Positions 1-8,245 of a stretch of DNA of 64,000 nucleotides are shown in pieces (within the stretch, counting starts at the first letter, position 1; every line of letters starts with the position of its first letter). The translations under genes and the position numbers were made by a program. The notes below the pieces were generated by a model that saw only the letters and a list, made by a program, of their open reading frames with translations, was not told the DNA's origin and searched no databases. This DNA is from Sphingomonas lacunae (GTDB lineage Bacteria; Pseudomonadota; Alphaproteobacteria; Sphingomonadales; Sphingomonadaceae), in contig NZ_CP053015.1 in assembly GCF_012979535.1 (NCBI RefSeq), positions 1,550,001 through 1,614,000 of the forward strand. The letters are read 5' to 3'.

Positions 1-41
1 TGATGCGCAGCCCTGTCATCGTCAGGTCACAGGGCGGCGGC

Positions 42-1133
42 ATGCAGCATTTCATGCGCCATGCCATCTTTCTCCTTGCCGCTCTGCTGTTTGGACTGCC
101 TGCCATGGCTGATGCCCATGCCACACGGTCGGGTGAGCCACCGATCATCATCGCCCATCGCGGTGCCTCGGGCGAGCGGCCCGAACATACGCTGGCTGCC
201 TATGACCGCGCGATCGAACAGGGCGCCGACTATGTCGAGCCCGATCTGGTGCTGACCCGCGACGGGGTGCTTGTGGCGCGCCACGAGAATGAGATCAGCG
301 GTACCACCGATGTCGCCGACCATCCCGAATTCGCCGGTCGCCGCATGACCAAGATCATCGATGGCATAGAGGTGACCGGCTGGTTCACCGAGGATTTCAC
401 CCTCGCCGAACTGCGCACCCTTCGCGCCCGCGAACGCCTGCCGCAATTGCGCGACGCGAACACCGCCTTTGACGGTCTCTACCCGATCCCGACCTTTGAG
501 GAGGTCATCCGCCTCGTCCGCGCGCGGGAGGTGGAGATGGGGCGCACCATCGGCATCTATCCCGAGACCAAGCACCCCAGCTATTTCGCCAGCATTGGCC
601 TTCCGCATGAGGCGCCATTGCTCGAACTCCTGGCCCGTTATGGCTATGACAGCGCCGATGATGCGCTGTTCATCCAAAGCTTTGAGGTGGGGAATCTGAT
701 CGCGCTCAATGGCAAGACCAATGTCCGGCTGATCCAGCTGGTCGATGCCAGCGGCCACCCGGCAGACCGGCCTGACATGAGCTACGAGCGGATGATGACG
801 GCGGATGGCCTGACAGTCGTTGCCGCCTATGCCGATGGTATCGGTCCGCCCAAGGACATGCTGATTGCCCGCAATGCTGATGGCTCGCTGGGTGCTTCAA
901 CCGGACTGGTTGCGCGCGCGCATGCCGCGGGGCTCGACGTCCATCCCTGGACCTTCCGCCGCGAGAATTATTTCCTGCCCGCGAATTTGCGCAGTGGGGA
1001 AGATCCGCGTGCCGCTGGGGACCTCGCTGCCGAAATTCGCGCCTTCATTGCCGAAGGGGTCGATGGCCTGTTCACTGACAATCCGCTGGTGGGAGCGGCG
1101 GTAGTCCGCCCGGATGCTGGCGGATTGCATTGA
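42..1133 (+). CDS. glpQ: Glycerophosphodiester phosphodiesterase, periplasmic
   Basis: Hydrolyses glycerophosphodiesters to glycerol-3-phosphate and an alcohol, feeding on phospholipid breakdown products. The family signature is clear: an AHRGASGERPEHT segment puts the catalytic His near residue 39, an EPD metal-binding pair near residues 66-68 and a second His near 81. An IYPETK motif lies mid-protein and LFTDNP sits near the C-terminus. A hydrophobic signal peptide (MRHAIFLLAALL, ending near ADAHA) places it in the periplasm. The reading frame is open to an ATG at base 3, but the ATG at 42 (or 54) fits the signal peptide better. The length of about 363 residues matches periplasmic GlpQ. No transporter gene is next to it. 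Confidence 0.9.
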   Translation: MQHFMRHAIFLLAALLFGLPAMADAHATRSGEPPIIIAHRGASGERPEHTLAAYDRAIEQGADYVEPDLVLTRDGVLVARHENEISGTTDVADHPEFAGRRMTKIIDGIEVTGWFTEDFTLAELRTLRARERLPQLRDANTAFDGLYPIPTFEEVIRLVRAREVEMGRTIGIYPETKHPSYFASIGLPHEAPLLELLARYGYDSADDALFIQSFEVGNLIALNGKTNVRLIQLVDASGHPADRPDMSYERMMTADGLTVVAAYADGIGPPKDMLIARNADGSLGASTGLVARAHAAGLDVHPWTFRRENYFLPANLRSGEDPRAAGDLAAEIRAFIAEGVDGLFTDNPLVGAAVVRPDAGGLH

Positions 1134-1188
1134 TCTTGTCGGACCCTGCTGACACAGTGGGGCCACTGCACAGCGAGGAACCGCAAAC

Positions 1189-2139
1189 ATGACACAGCTT
1201 CGCCCTCTTGGCTCCAGCGGTTTTTCGACGCCTGCACTTGTGCTCGGCGGCAATGTCTTTGGCTGGACAGCGGATGAGGATGCGAGCTTTGCCGTGCTCG
1301 ACGCGTTCATGGCCGCTGGTGGCCGGATGGTCGACACCGCTGATGTCTATTCAGCCTGGGTGCCGGGCCACAAGGGGGGCGAATCCGAAGGGGTGATCGG
1401 CCGCTGGATTGCGGCGCGCGGCAGGCACCCCAATCTGCTGATCTCGACCAAGGTCGGCCTGTTGCCGGGCAAGGGAGGCAAGGGGCTGGCGCCCGAAAGG
1501 ATCGCCGCTGCCTGTGAGGAATCGCTCAACCGGCTCGGGGTCGATTGCATCGACCTCTATTTCTCGCACAAGGATGACCCCGACACGCCGCTCGACGAGG
1601 TGATGGGTGCCTTTGCCGAACTGGTCAGCGCCGGCAAGGTCAAGGCGCTCGGTGCGTCCCAGATCGGCGCCGAACGGTTGAGTGAGGCACTGGCCGCGTC
1701 GGACCGGCTTGGCCTGCCACGCTACAGCGTCATCCAGCCCGAACTGAACTTGATCCGCCGCGCGGATTATGAGGGGCCTTTGCAGGCACTGGCGATGGAG
1801 CAGAACCTCGGCGTCATTCCCTACTACGGCCTCGCCTCCGGATTCCTTACCGGCAAATATCGCTCGCCCGACGACTTGGGCAAAAGCCCGCGTGGCGGAG
1901 GCATGGCCAAGTTGCTCGAAGGCAAGGGCGCGACGGTGCTTGCGGCGATGGATGCGGTCGCCGCCGAAACCGGTGCCACGCTCGCCCAGATTGCTCTGGC
2001 GTGGAACGCCGCCCAGCCGGGCGTCACCGCGCCGATCGCCAGCGCGACATCGGTAGCGCAGTTGACCGAGCTGCTGGGCAGCCTGTCGCTGACCTTGACA
2101 GATGAGCAGCTCGCCAGCCTCGACGCTGCGTCGCGCTAA
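1189..2139 (+). CDS. Aldo/keto reductase
   Basis: NAD(P)H-dependent oxidoreductase of the aldo/keto reductase superfamily, 316 residues. The catalytic tetrad is visible as Asp49, Tyr54, Lys88 and His127 (VDTADVY, STKVG and YFSHKDD contexts). The substrate cannot be told from sequence. It is most like the bacterial group that includes YajO/Tas-type enzymes. The gene starts 55 bases after the phosphodiesterase. Its TAA stop overlaps the TAG stop of the opposing XRE gene by three bases, so the two genes converge with no room for a separate terminator. Confidence 0.92.
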   Translation: MTQLRPLGSSGFSTPALVLGGNVFGWTADEDASFAVLDAFMAAGGRMVDTADVYSAWVPGHKGGESEGVIGRWIAARGRHPNLLISTKVGLLPGKGGKGLAPERIAAACEESLNRLGVDCIDLYFSHKDDPDTPLDEVMGAFAELVSAGKVKALGASQIGAERLSEALAASDRLGLPRYSVIQPELNLIRRADYEGPLQALAMEQNLGVIPYYGLASGFLTGKYRSPDDLGKSPRGGGMAKLLEGKGATVLAAMDAVAAETGATLAQIALAWNAAQPGVTAPIASATSVAQLTELLGSLSLTLTDEQLASLDAASR

Positions 2140-2348
2140 TCGCCTTCCCACCGGAACACCTCTTCGAGCGGCTTGCCGAAGACGTGGGCGATGCGGAACG
2201 CAACTTCCAGACTGGGGGAATATTTGCCCTGTTCGATGGCGGCGATGGTCTGGCGGGTGACGCCGACCCGGTCCCCCAGATCGCCCTGCGTCATTTCGCC
2301 TGCCAGGAAGCGCAGCGTGCGAATGTCGTTGGTGAAGGGCAGCGCCAT
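2136..2348 (-). CDS. Short XRE-family HTH transcriptional regulator
   Basis: A 70-residue protein consisting almost wholly of a Cro/C1-type helix-turn-helix domain. The segment MTQGDLGDRVGVTRQTIAAI supplies helices 2 and 3, followed by EQGKYSPSLEVAFRIA and a short KPLEEVFRWE tail. It lies 2 bases downstream of the membrane-protein gene and must be co-transcribed with it. Such tiny regulators paired with a small multi-span membrane protein are common. The likely target is the palindrome just upstream of the pair (2802-2821), which would make it autoregulatory. That link is inference. Confidence 0.88.
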   Translation of the reverse strand: MALPFTNDIRTLRFLAGEMTQGDLGDRVGVTRQTIAAIEQGKYSPSLEVAFRIAHVFGKPLEEVFRWEGD

Positions 2349-2350
2349 GC

Positions 2351-2770
2351 TCAGCCTCTCCTGTACAGCCAGAGCTGCGCGCCGACGCGCACCAGCTCGG
2401 CCGAGACCACGACGGCCAGCACCAGATTGAGCAACAATGCCCCGCTCCAGCCCCAGAAGACGGCGACCAGCAGGCCATAGACGCCCAGCACCAGCGGATA
2501 ATAGGCCGCATGGGTGCCGCGGCGGTGGATGTCGCGCTCGCGCTCATCCTCTTTGAGGCTCGCTTCACGCGGGAAACGGATCGCCAGAAAGGCGGCCACC
2601 GCGCTCATGATCGCAATGATGATGATCGTCACGGGCACCAACATTCCCGCCACCGCGCCGATGCCTGCCCGGCTGTTCACAAGGCCCCATGGGTAGCTCA
2701 GGAAATACCAGCCAAAGGCACCGGCAATGCCGATGAACGCGGCCCAGTGGATCTTTTCGCGGAAGGACAT
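2351..2770 (-). CDS. Four-helix membrane protein paired with XRE regulator
   Basis: Hypothetical integral membrane protein of about 139 residues. Four hydrophobic segments are visible: near residues 7-25 (WAAFIGIAGAFGWYFL), 38-62 (VAGMLVPVTIIIIAIM), 88-110 and 113-130. A charged loop, EASLKEDERERDIHRRG, separates the second and third. The ATG at 2770 is preferred because GGAG lies six bases before it. ATGs at 2782 and 2797 are in frame, but the latter abuts the palindromic operator and has no ribosome binding site. The DERE(R)-type loop resembles the DUF2178-like proteins often found beside short XRE regulators. Function is unknown. Confidence 0.8.
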   Translation of the reverse strand: MSFREKIHWAAFIGIAGAFGWYFLSYPWGLVNSRAGIGAVAGMLVPVTIIIIAIMSAVAAFLAIRFPREASLKEDERERDIHRRGTHAAYYPLVLGVYGLLVAVFWGWSGALLLNLVLAVVVSAELVRVGAQLWLYRRG

Positions 2771-2801
2771 ATCAGACTCCATGTTCGATTTGCTCATCAG
2801 T

Positions 2802-2821
2802 ATGTAAAATATATTTTACAT
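2802..2821. promoter_or_regulatory. Perfect 20 bp palindrome, probable operator
   Basis: The half-site ATGTAAAATA is followed directly by its exact reverse complement TATTTTACAT, giving a perfect 20 bp palindrome in an otherwise GC-rich region. It lies just upstream of the membrane protein/XRE operon, where a promoter is expected. The best guess is an operator bound by the XRE protein as a dimer. The location and symmetry are directly visible; the identity of the binding protein is inferred. Confidence 0.7.
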
Positions 2822-2915
2822 TGAGTCAAGTACAACGGACATTGCCTCTCCGCCGCTTGCGGCAAATCCCTCGCGGGCTTGGGCTTTTGCGCCTGAGCCG
2901 CTATGCCTCTTGTCC

Positions 2916-3788
2916 ATGTCCACGACCTATACGCTCGATACCTCGACCAGCCGCGCCAACCCGACACCGGCGCCGATGAAGCGGCTCACCGTGCCCGCCA
3001 TCCAGCGGCGCAAGGCCGATGGCGTCACGGCCGAACCGCTGGTGATGCTCACCGCCTACACCGTGCGCATGGCGCAGCTGCTCGATCCGCACTGTGATTT
3101 GCTGCTGGTCGGTGATTCGCTGGGGCAGGTGATCTATGGCTTGCCGTCGACCGTGCCGGTCAGTCTCGACATGATGTGCGCCCATGGTGCTGCGGTGGTG
3201 CGCGGCAGTTATCACAGCGTGGTCGTCGTCGACATGCCCTTCGGCAGCTATGAGGCGAGCCCGGAAAAGGCGTTCGAGAGCGCCGCGCGTATCCTCAAGG
3301 AAACCGGTTGCGCCGCGGTCAAGCTCGAGGGTGGACAGGCGATGGCGCCGACCATCCGCTTCCTCACCGAACGCGGCATCCCGGTGATGGCGCATGTCGG
3401 CCTGACGCCACAGGCGGTCAATGCACTGGGAGGCTATGGCGCGCGGGGCCGCAACGATGCCGAAAAGGACAAGATTCTTGCCGATGCCCATGCCGTCGCC
3501 GATGCGGGTGCCTTTGCCGTGGTGGCTGAGGGCGTGCTCGAACCCATCGCCATCGCGATGACACAGGCGGTTGCCATCCCCGTCATTGGCATTGGCGCCT
3601 CGGCGCAATGCGATGGCCAGGTGTTGGTGACCGAGGACATGCTCGGCCTGTTTGACCGGGTGCCCCGCTTCGTCAAACGCTTTGCCGACATGGCCTCTTT
3701 TGTTGATGCGGCGGTGCAGGATTATGCCGCCGGAGTCAGGGACCGTTCATTCCCGACAGCCGATCAAACCTATCAGCCCAAGGGTTGA
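2916..3788 (+). CDS. panB: 3-methyl-2-oxobutanoate hydroxymethyltransferase
   Basis: Ketopantoate hydroxymethyltransferase, the first committed step of pantothenate and hence coenzyme A synthesis. It transfers a hydroxymethyl group from methylene-tetrahydrofolate to 2-oxoisovalerate. Family features are strong: MLTAYT near the start of the barrel, [10 protein letters not shown] (Mg-binding Asp), [20 protein letters not shown] and [15 protein letters not shown]. The length of about 290 residues is slightly longer than the usual 265-280 because of a 25-residue N-terminal extension. The ATG at 2916 is used; a TTG two codons earlier is also in frame. No panC or panE is visible nearby. Confidence 0.96.
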   Translation: MSTTYTLDTSTSRANPTPAPMKRLTVPAIQRRKADGVTAEPLVMLTAYTVRMAQLLDPHCDLLLVGDSLGQVIYGLPSTVPVSLDMMCAHGAAVVRGSYHSVVVVDMPFGSYEASPEKAFESAARILKETGCAAVKLEGGQAMAPTIRFLTERGIPVMAHVGLTPQAVNALGGYGARGRNDAEKDKILADAHAVADAGAFAVVAEGVLEPIAIAMTQAVAIPVIGIGASAQCDGQVLVTEDMLGLFDRVPRFVKRFADMASFVDAAVQDYAAGVRDRSFPTADQTYQPKG

Positions 3789-3871
3789 GCCGAAAGGCTT
3801 GGCCTTTGTGGCGGGCGCGGCTAAGGAAATTTGCCCGCCCTTACCCCAAGAGCGAATGAAGAGGACGCACC

Positions 3872-4600
3872 GTGGCGCTGCCGCCCAGCAATCCCGACAC
3901 TTTCATGCAGGAAGTCGATGACGCGGTCCGCGCGGACCGGCTGCAAAGCTTTGTCCGCAGCTATGGGCGCGGGCTGATCGCGCTCGTCATCGTCGCGTTT
4001 CTGGCTCTTGCCGGTTGGCTCTGGTGGCAAAATGATCAGGCAAGCAAGGCAGGCGAAACCGGCCGCAATTTCTCCATGGCCCTCGAAACATTGGGGCAGG
4101 GTCGGCCCAAGGCGGCTGCGGAGCAGTTCCAGCCGATCGTCAATGATGGCTCGCCGACCTATCGCGCGCTGGCCCTGATGGCGCAGGCCAATGCCGCGCT
4201 GGCCGAAAATGATGCCCGCACCGCTGCGGCCAAGTTCGGGCTGGTCGCCAACGACAGTGGCATTGACCAGCCGATCCGCGATGCCGCGCTGTTGCGTCAG
4301 ACGCTGGTTGAATTTGACCAGATGGATCCAGCTGCGGTTGTTGCCCGCCTGCGCAATCTCGTCTCGCAGCCCGGTCCTGCCTTTGCAAGCGCCGCTGAAC
4401 TCACCGCGCTGGCCGAAATGAAGCGCGGCAATGACCGTGCGGCCGGCCAGCTCTACAAGCGTATCACCGAAGCACCCGATGTGCCGGAATCGCTCAAATC
4501 GCGCGCGCTTCAGATGGTCAGCCTGCTCGGAGCGGACGCAGCCCGCCCGGCAGCCGCGACACCTGCCGCCGCCGCTGCCACTACCAAGACCGGGGAATGA
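3872..4600 (+). CDS. Membrane-anchored TPR protein (YfgM-like), bamB operon
   Basis: A 242-residue protein with one membrane helix near residues 34-51 (GLIALVIVAFLALAGWLWW) and a periplasmic helical region of tetratricopeptide type containing YRALALMAQANAALAEND and related repeats. The C-terminus is an Ala/Pro-rich tail. It matches the YfgM group, an inner-membrane protein encoded just before bamB and der in many Proteobacteria and thought to take part in envelope protein quality control. The start is GTG at 3872, after an AAGAGGA-type binding site. Its TGA overlaps the bamB ATG (ATGA), indicating translational coupling. Confidence 0.88.
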   Translation: MALPPSNPDTFMQEVDDAVRADRLQSFVRSYGRGLIALVIVAFLALAGWLWWQNDQASKAGETGRNFSMALETLGQGRPKAAAEQFQPIVNDGSPTYRALALMAQANAALAENDARTAAAKFGLVANDSGIDQPIRDAALLRQTLVEFDQMDPAAVVARLRNLVSQPGPAFASAAELTALAEMKRGNDRAAGQLYKRITEAPDVPESLKSRALQMVSLLGADAARPAAATPAAAAATTKTGE

Positions 4601-5937
4601 CAATGCAGACCAAGGCATGGAAAATCGCCGGAACGGCCGCGTTCACCGCCGTGATGCTCAGCGGTTGCAGCATATTTGAAGGCGATGGCGGGCCGACCAC
4701 GCCGACCGTCGGCAATCGTGTGCCGATTCTCGCCAACCAGTCCGACCTCGCGGTCGATCCGACGATTGCCGGGTTGCAGATCATCCTGCCCGCGCCGGTG
4801 CCCAATGCTGACTGGACCCAGCCCGGCGGCAATTCTGCCAAGGCCATGAGCCATGTCGCGCTGCCTGCCGAACTCACCACCGCCTGGACGGCCCAGATCC
4901 GTGGCGGCAATCTGCGTGCGCGTCTGGCGGCGGCGCCAGTGGTTGCCGGTGGCACCTTGTTCGCCATTGATACCGAAGCGACCGTGCATGCGTTCAATGC
5001 CGCCACCGGTCAGCGCCTCTGGTCGACCCAGGTCGGTGATACTGAACGGGATGGCCAGCGTGCCCGTTTTGGTGGCGGTGTCAGCGCCGAAGCCGGCACG
5101 GTCTACGCCGCCAGCGGTCTGGGCGATGTCGCGGCCATTGATGCCGCCACCGGCGCCGTCCGCTGGACAGTGCATCCCGCTGGTCCGCTGCGCGGCGCCC
5201 CGACTGTCGCCTTTGGCAACATCTATGTGATGGGCCAGGATAATCAGCTGTTTGCCCTGCGCACCAGCGACGGTAACGTCGAATGGCAGGAAGCTGGATC
5301 GCTCGCCCCCGGCAGCGTGTTTGGCGTTGCCGCACCGGCAGCGGGTCAGGGGACCATCGTCGCTGGCTATTCGTCGGGCGAACTCAATGCGTACCGGTAT
5401 GAAAATGGCCGCTCCCTGTGGGGTGATGCACTGGCCCGCACCAGCATTTCCATGTCGGTGTCGACCCTGACCGATATTGATGCCGATCCGGTGATTGATC
5501 GCGGCAGGGTTTTCGCCATTGGTCAGGGCGGTCGCATGGCCGCTTATGAACTGGTCACCGGCCAGCGCATCTGGGAAATGAACCTCACCGGCATCTCGAC
5601 CCCTTGGGTGGCGGGTGAATGGGTGTTCGTGTTGACCGATGATTCCCGCATTTTCGCCATTACCCGGGCGACTGGCAAGGTTCGCTGGATTGGCCAGCTG
5701 CCCCGCTGGCGTGATGAGGAAGACCGGGAAGGGATGATCCGCTGGACCGGCCCGGTCCTGGCTGGCGGCCGCCTGATCGCCGTTTCGACCGACGGCCGCA
5801 TGGCCCAGATCAATCCCGAGGACGGCAGCGTCCAGTCGCTGACTGACATCAGCGGCCCGACCCGTCTGGCCCCGGTTGTCGCCAATGGCATGCTCTATGT
5901 GATGGACGATAATGGTCGCATCACCGCCATGCGATGA
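4597..5937 (+). CDS. bamB: Outer membrane protein assembly factor BamB
   Basis: Lipoprotein of the BAM complex, which folds beta-barrel proteins into the outer membrane. The N-terminus is a lipoprotein signal with lipobox LSGC at about residues 23-26. The rest is a beta-propeller of PQQ-like repeats, visible as recurring FAIDTEATVHAFNAATG, AIDAATGAVRW and ITRATGKVRWIG units. The 446-residue length is somewhat above the E. coli protein. It overlaps the preceding TPR gene and the following der gene by 4 bases each, so the three form one translation-coupled operon, as in many Proteobacteria. Confidence 0.94.
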   Translation: MTMQTKAWKIAGTAAFTAVMLSGCSIFEGDGGPTTPTVGNRVPILANQSDLAVDPTIAGLQIILPAPVPNADWTQPGGNSAKAMSHVALPAELTTAWTAQIRGGNLRARLAAAPVVAGGTLFAIDTEATVHAFNAATGQRLWSTQVGDTERDGQRARFGGGVSAEAGTVYAASGLGDVAAIDAATGAVRWTVHPAGPLRGAPTVAFGNIYVMGQDNQLFALRTSDGNVEWQEAGSLAPGSVFGVAAPAAGQGTIVAGYSSGELNAYRYENGRSLWGDALARTSISMSVSTLTDIDADPVIDRGRVFAIGQGGRMAAYELVTGQRIWEMNLTGISTPWVAGEWVFVLTDDSRIFAITRATGKVRWIGQLPRWRDEEDREGMIRWTGPVLAGGRLIAVSTDGRMAQINPEDGSVQSLTDISGPTRLAPVVANGMLYVMDDNGRITAMR

Positions 5938-7640
5938 ACGCGCCGGCTGACCTGCCTGTCGTTGTCATCGTCGGGCGGCCCAATGTGGGCAAATCGACCC
6001 TGTTCAACCGGCTGGTCGGCAAAAAGCTGGCGCTGGTGGATGACCGTCCCGGTGTGACGCGGGACCGGCGCGAAGGCGTCGGCCATCTGCTGGGCTTGCA
6101 ATTCCGGATTGTCGATACCGCGGGTTTCGAGGAGGATGATCCGGCAAGTCTGCCCGGTCGGATGCGCGCCCAGACAGAGGCGGCGGTGCATATGGCCGAT
6201 GTCGCCCTGTTCCTGATTGACGCCCGTGTCGGGGTGACCCCGGTCGATGCCGAAATCGCCCGCTGGCTGCGTGACAGTGATACGCCGATTGTCGTTGTCG
6301 CCAACAAGGCTGAGGGCAAGGTTGGCGCGGCAGGCGTGAGCGAGGCCTATAGCCTGGGGCTGGGCGAACCATTTGGCCTGTCCGCTGAACATGGTGAGGG
6401 CATCGTCGACCTGTTCGACGCCCTTCGACCCCATGTCGAACAGCCCGAAGAGGAAAGCGATGTCCCCGCCGGCAAGCGGCGCGGCAAGTCGCAACGCGCT
6501 ACGACCAAGGCGAAACAGGTCGCGGCCGACCTCGCCGGAGAGGCCTTGCGGGCTGATCTGGTCATTCCCGATGGCGAGGATGATGGCGAGGAAATCGTCT
6601 GGCAGGGTGAGGAGCTGGACCCGGAATCGCCGCTCAAACTGGCGATTGTCGGTCGTCCCAACGCCGGCAAGTCGACTCTGGTCAACCGTATCCTCGGCGA
6701 GGAGCGGATGATCACCGGCCCCGAAGCGGGGCTGACTCGCGATTCCATCTCGATCGACTGGATGTGGACCGCGCCCGATGGTGCGCGTCGCCCGGTCCGC
6801 CTGATTGATACGGCCGGTCTGCGCAAGCGGGCCAAGGTGCAGGACAAGCTGGAAAAACTGTCGGTCGCCGATACGCTGCATTCGGTCGCCTTTGCTGAAG
6901 TTGTCGTGCTGATGCTCGACGCCACGCTGGGGCTGGAGGCGCAGGACCTGCGTATCGCTGACCGGGTGATCGACGAAGGGCGTGCGCTGATCATCGCGCT
7001 CAACAAATGGGACGTGGCAGAGGATGGCAGCGCCCTCTATCAGGGTATCCGCGCCGCGCTCGACGAGGGACTGGCCCAGGTCAAGGGCGTCCCCCTGATC
7101 ACTGTTTCCGCCGCGACCGGCAAGGGGCTCGACCAGTTGCTCGCCATTGCCTTTGACATTCGCGAACAATGGTCGCGGCGCGTGCCGACCGGTGAACTCA
7201 ACCGCTGGTTCGAACGGGCGACAGAGGCCAATCCTCCGCCCGCGCACAAGGGTCAGCGGATCAAGCTGCGCTATATCACCCAGGCCCGCAACCGCCCGCC
7301 CAGCTTTGTGGCCTTTGGCAGCAGGGTCGACATGCTTCCGGAAAGCTATCGCCGCTATTTGGTCAACGGGATCCGCCGCGAACTTGGCTTCGGCGCGGTG
7401 CCGGTCCGGCTGACGCTGCGCGCCTCGCGCAATCCCTTTGGTGCGGCATTGCGCAAATCGGCTCATAGCGCCCCGCGCAAGGCCGAAACGAGAGGGGCAG
7501 GGGGTGGCACCGGCAAATCGGGTCGCGCCGCGGCTCCCCGGGCAGCTCCCGGCCTGCGTGCTGTGACACCTATCGGCCAGGTCCGCCGTCCCGCCAGGCC
7601 AGGGGGTAAACCTGGTGGCAAGCCGGGTCGCAAGGGCTGA
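5934..7640 (+). CDS. der: Ribosome biogenesis GTPase Der, extended form
   Basis: Double-domain GTPase needed for 50S ribosome assembly. The first G domain has GRPNVGKS (14-21), DTAG (61-64) and NKAE (124-127). The second has GRPNAGKS (240-247), DTAG (291-294) and NKWD (356-359), followed by a KH-like domain to about residue 497. At 568 residues it is clearly longer than the usual 440-490. The extra length lies in an acidic and basic linker between the G domains (about 168-233) and in a Gly/Ala/Lys/Arg-rich tail (about 498-568) ending in KPGRKG. The start overlaps the bamB stop (ATGA). Confidence 0.96.
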   Translation: MNAPADLPVVVIVGRPNVGKSTLFNRLVGKKLALVDDRPGVTRDRREGVGHLLGLQFRIVDTAGFEEDDPASLPGRMRAQTEAAVHMADVALFLIDARVGVTPVDAEIARWLRDSDTPIVVVANKAEGKVGAAGVSEAYSLGLGEPFGLSAEHGEGIVDLFDALRPHVEQPEEESDVPAGKRRGKSQRATTKAKQVAADLAGEALRADLVIPDGEDDGEEIVWQGEELDPESPLKLAIVGRPNAGKSTLVNRILGEERMITGPEAGLTRDSISIDWMWTAPDGARRPVRLIDTAGLRKRAKVQDKLEKLSVADTLHSVAFAEVVVLMLDATLGLEAQDLRIADRVIDEGRALIIALNKWDVAEDGSALYQGIRAALDEGLAQVKGVPLITVSAATGKGLDQLLAIAFDIREQWSRRVPTGELNRWFERATEANPPPAHKGQRIKLRYITQARNRPPSFVAFGSRVDMLPESYRRYLVNGIRRELGFGAVPVRLTLRASRNPFGAALRKSAHSAPRKAETRGAGGGTGKSGRAAAPRAAPGLRAVTPIGQVRRPARPGGKPGGKPGRKG

Positions 7641-7809
7641 CGGACATCTGTTCCATTTTGACGCCACTTGACCGCTTTCCGGCCTGTTTGGACCGGTTTG
7701 GCGGCATTGGGTAACATTGTCTTTACCCGGTGACTCCTACGGTTGTGACAGGGACCGATGCAGTCTGCCGGAAATCCGGGGCTGGCAGACGATTGTCAAA
7801 GAGACTGAC

Positions 7810-8223
7810 ATGGCCAACATGGATTTGCACATTGTCGACTGGGCATCGCTCGCCGAAACCCGCGCGCAGCTCGGCGCCTCTTTCATCCGCATCCTCGGAT
7901 ATTTCCGGGAAGATGGACTGCGCTCAATCGAACTGATTGAATCCGCGATGCGCGCCTCTGATGCTCCGGCGATGGTGATGCCATCGCACAAGCTCAAAAG
8001 CGAAGCGCGCCAATTTGGCGGGGAACGGCTTGGCCAGTTGGCCGAGGACATTGAAATGTTCGCCCGCCAATGCGTCGAAACCCACGAAACGCCAGAGGAT
8101 TATGTTGACCGTGTGGTGCTGCTGCGCCCGTTGTTCAACAGCATGATGGACGCGATCGACGCGGAAACCAGTCCGTTGGTGCAACGCCACAAAGGCTTTG
8201 GCACCGCTCGCCGCGTCGCCTGA
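7810..8223 (+). CDS. HPt (histidine phosphotransfer) domain protein
   Basis: A small all-helical protein of about 137 residues with the histidine phosphotransfer signature PSHKLKSEARQFG. The putative phosphorylated residue is His60. HPt proteins relay phosphate between hybrid histidine kinases and response regulators. No kinase or regulator gene adjoins it, so its partners are elsewhere. The ATG at 7810 follows an AAAGAG-type site; a TTG further upstream at 7717 is in frame but unlikely. The surrounding intergenic stretch 7641-7809 shows no other feature I can support. Confidence 0.8.
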   Translation: MANMDLHIVDWASLAETRAQLGASFIRILGYFREDGLRSIELIESAMRASDAPAMVMPSHKLKSEARQFGGERLGQLAEDIEMFARQCVETHETPEDYVDRVVLLRPLFNSMMDAIDAETSPLVQRHKGFGTARRVA

Positions 8224-8245
8224 CTTCATCCTTGGTCGGGCAGGA

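Noticed and set aside
5895-7667. 590-codon minus-strand frame over der
   Set aside because: Der motifs on the plus strand are decisive; the antisense frame shows no domain pattern.
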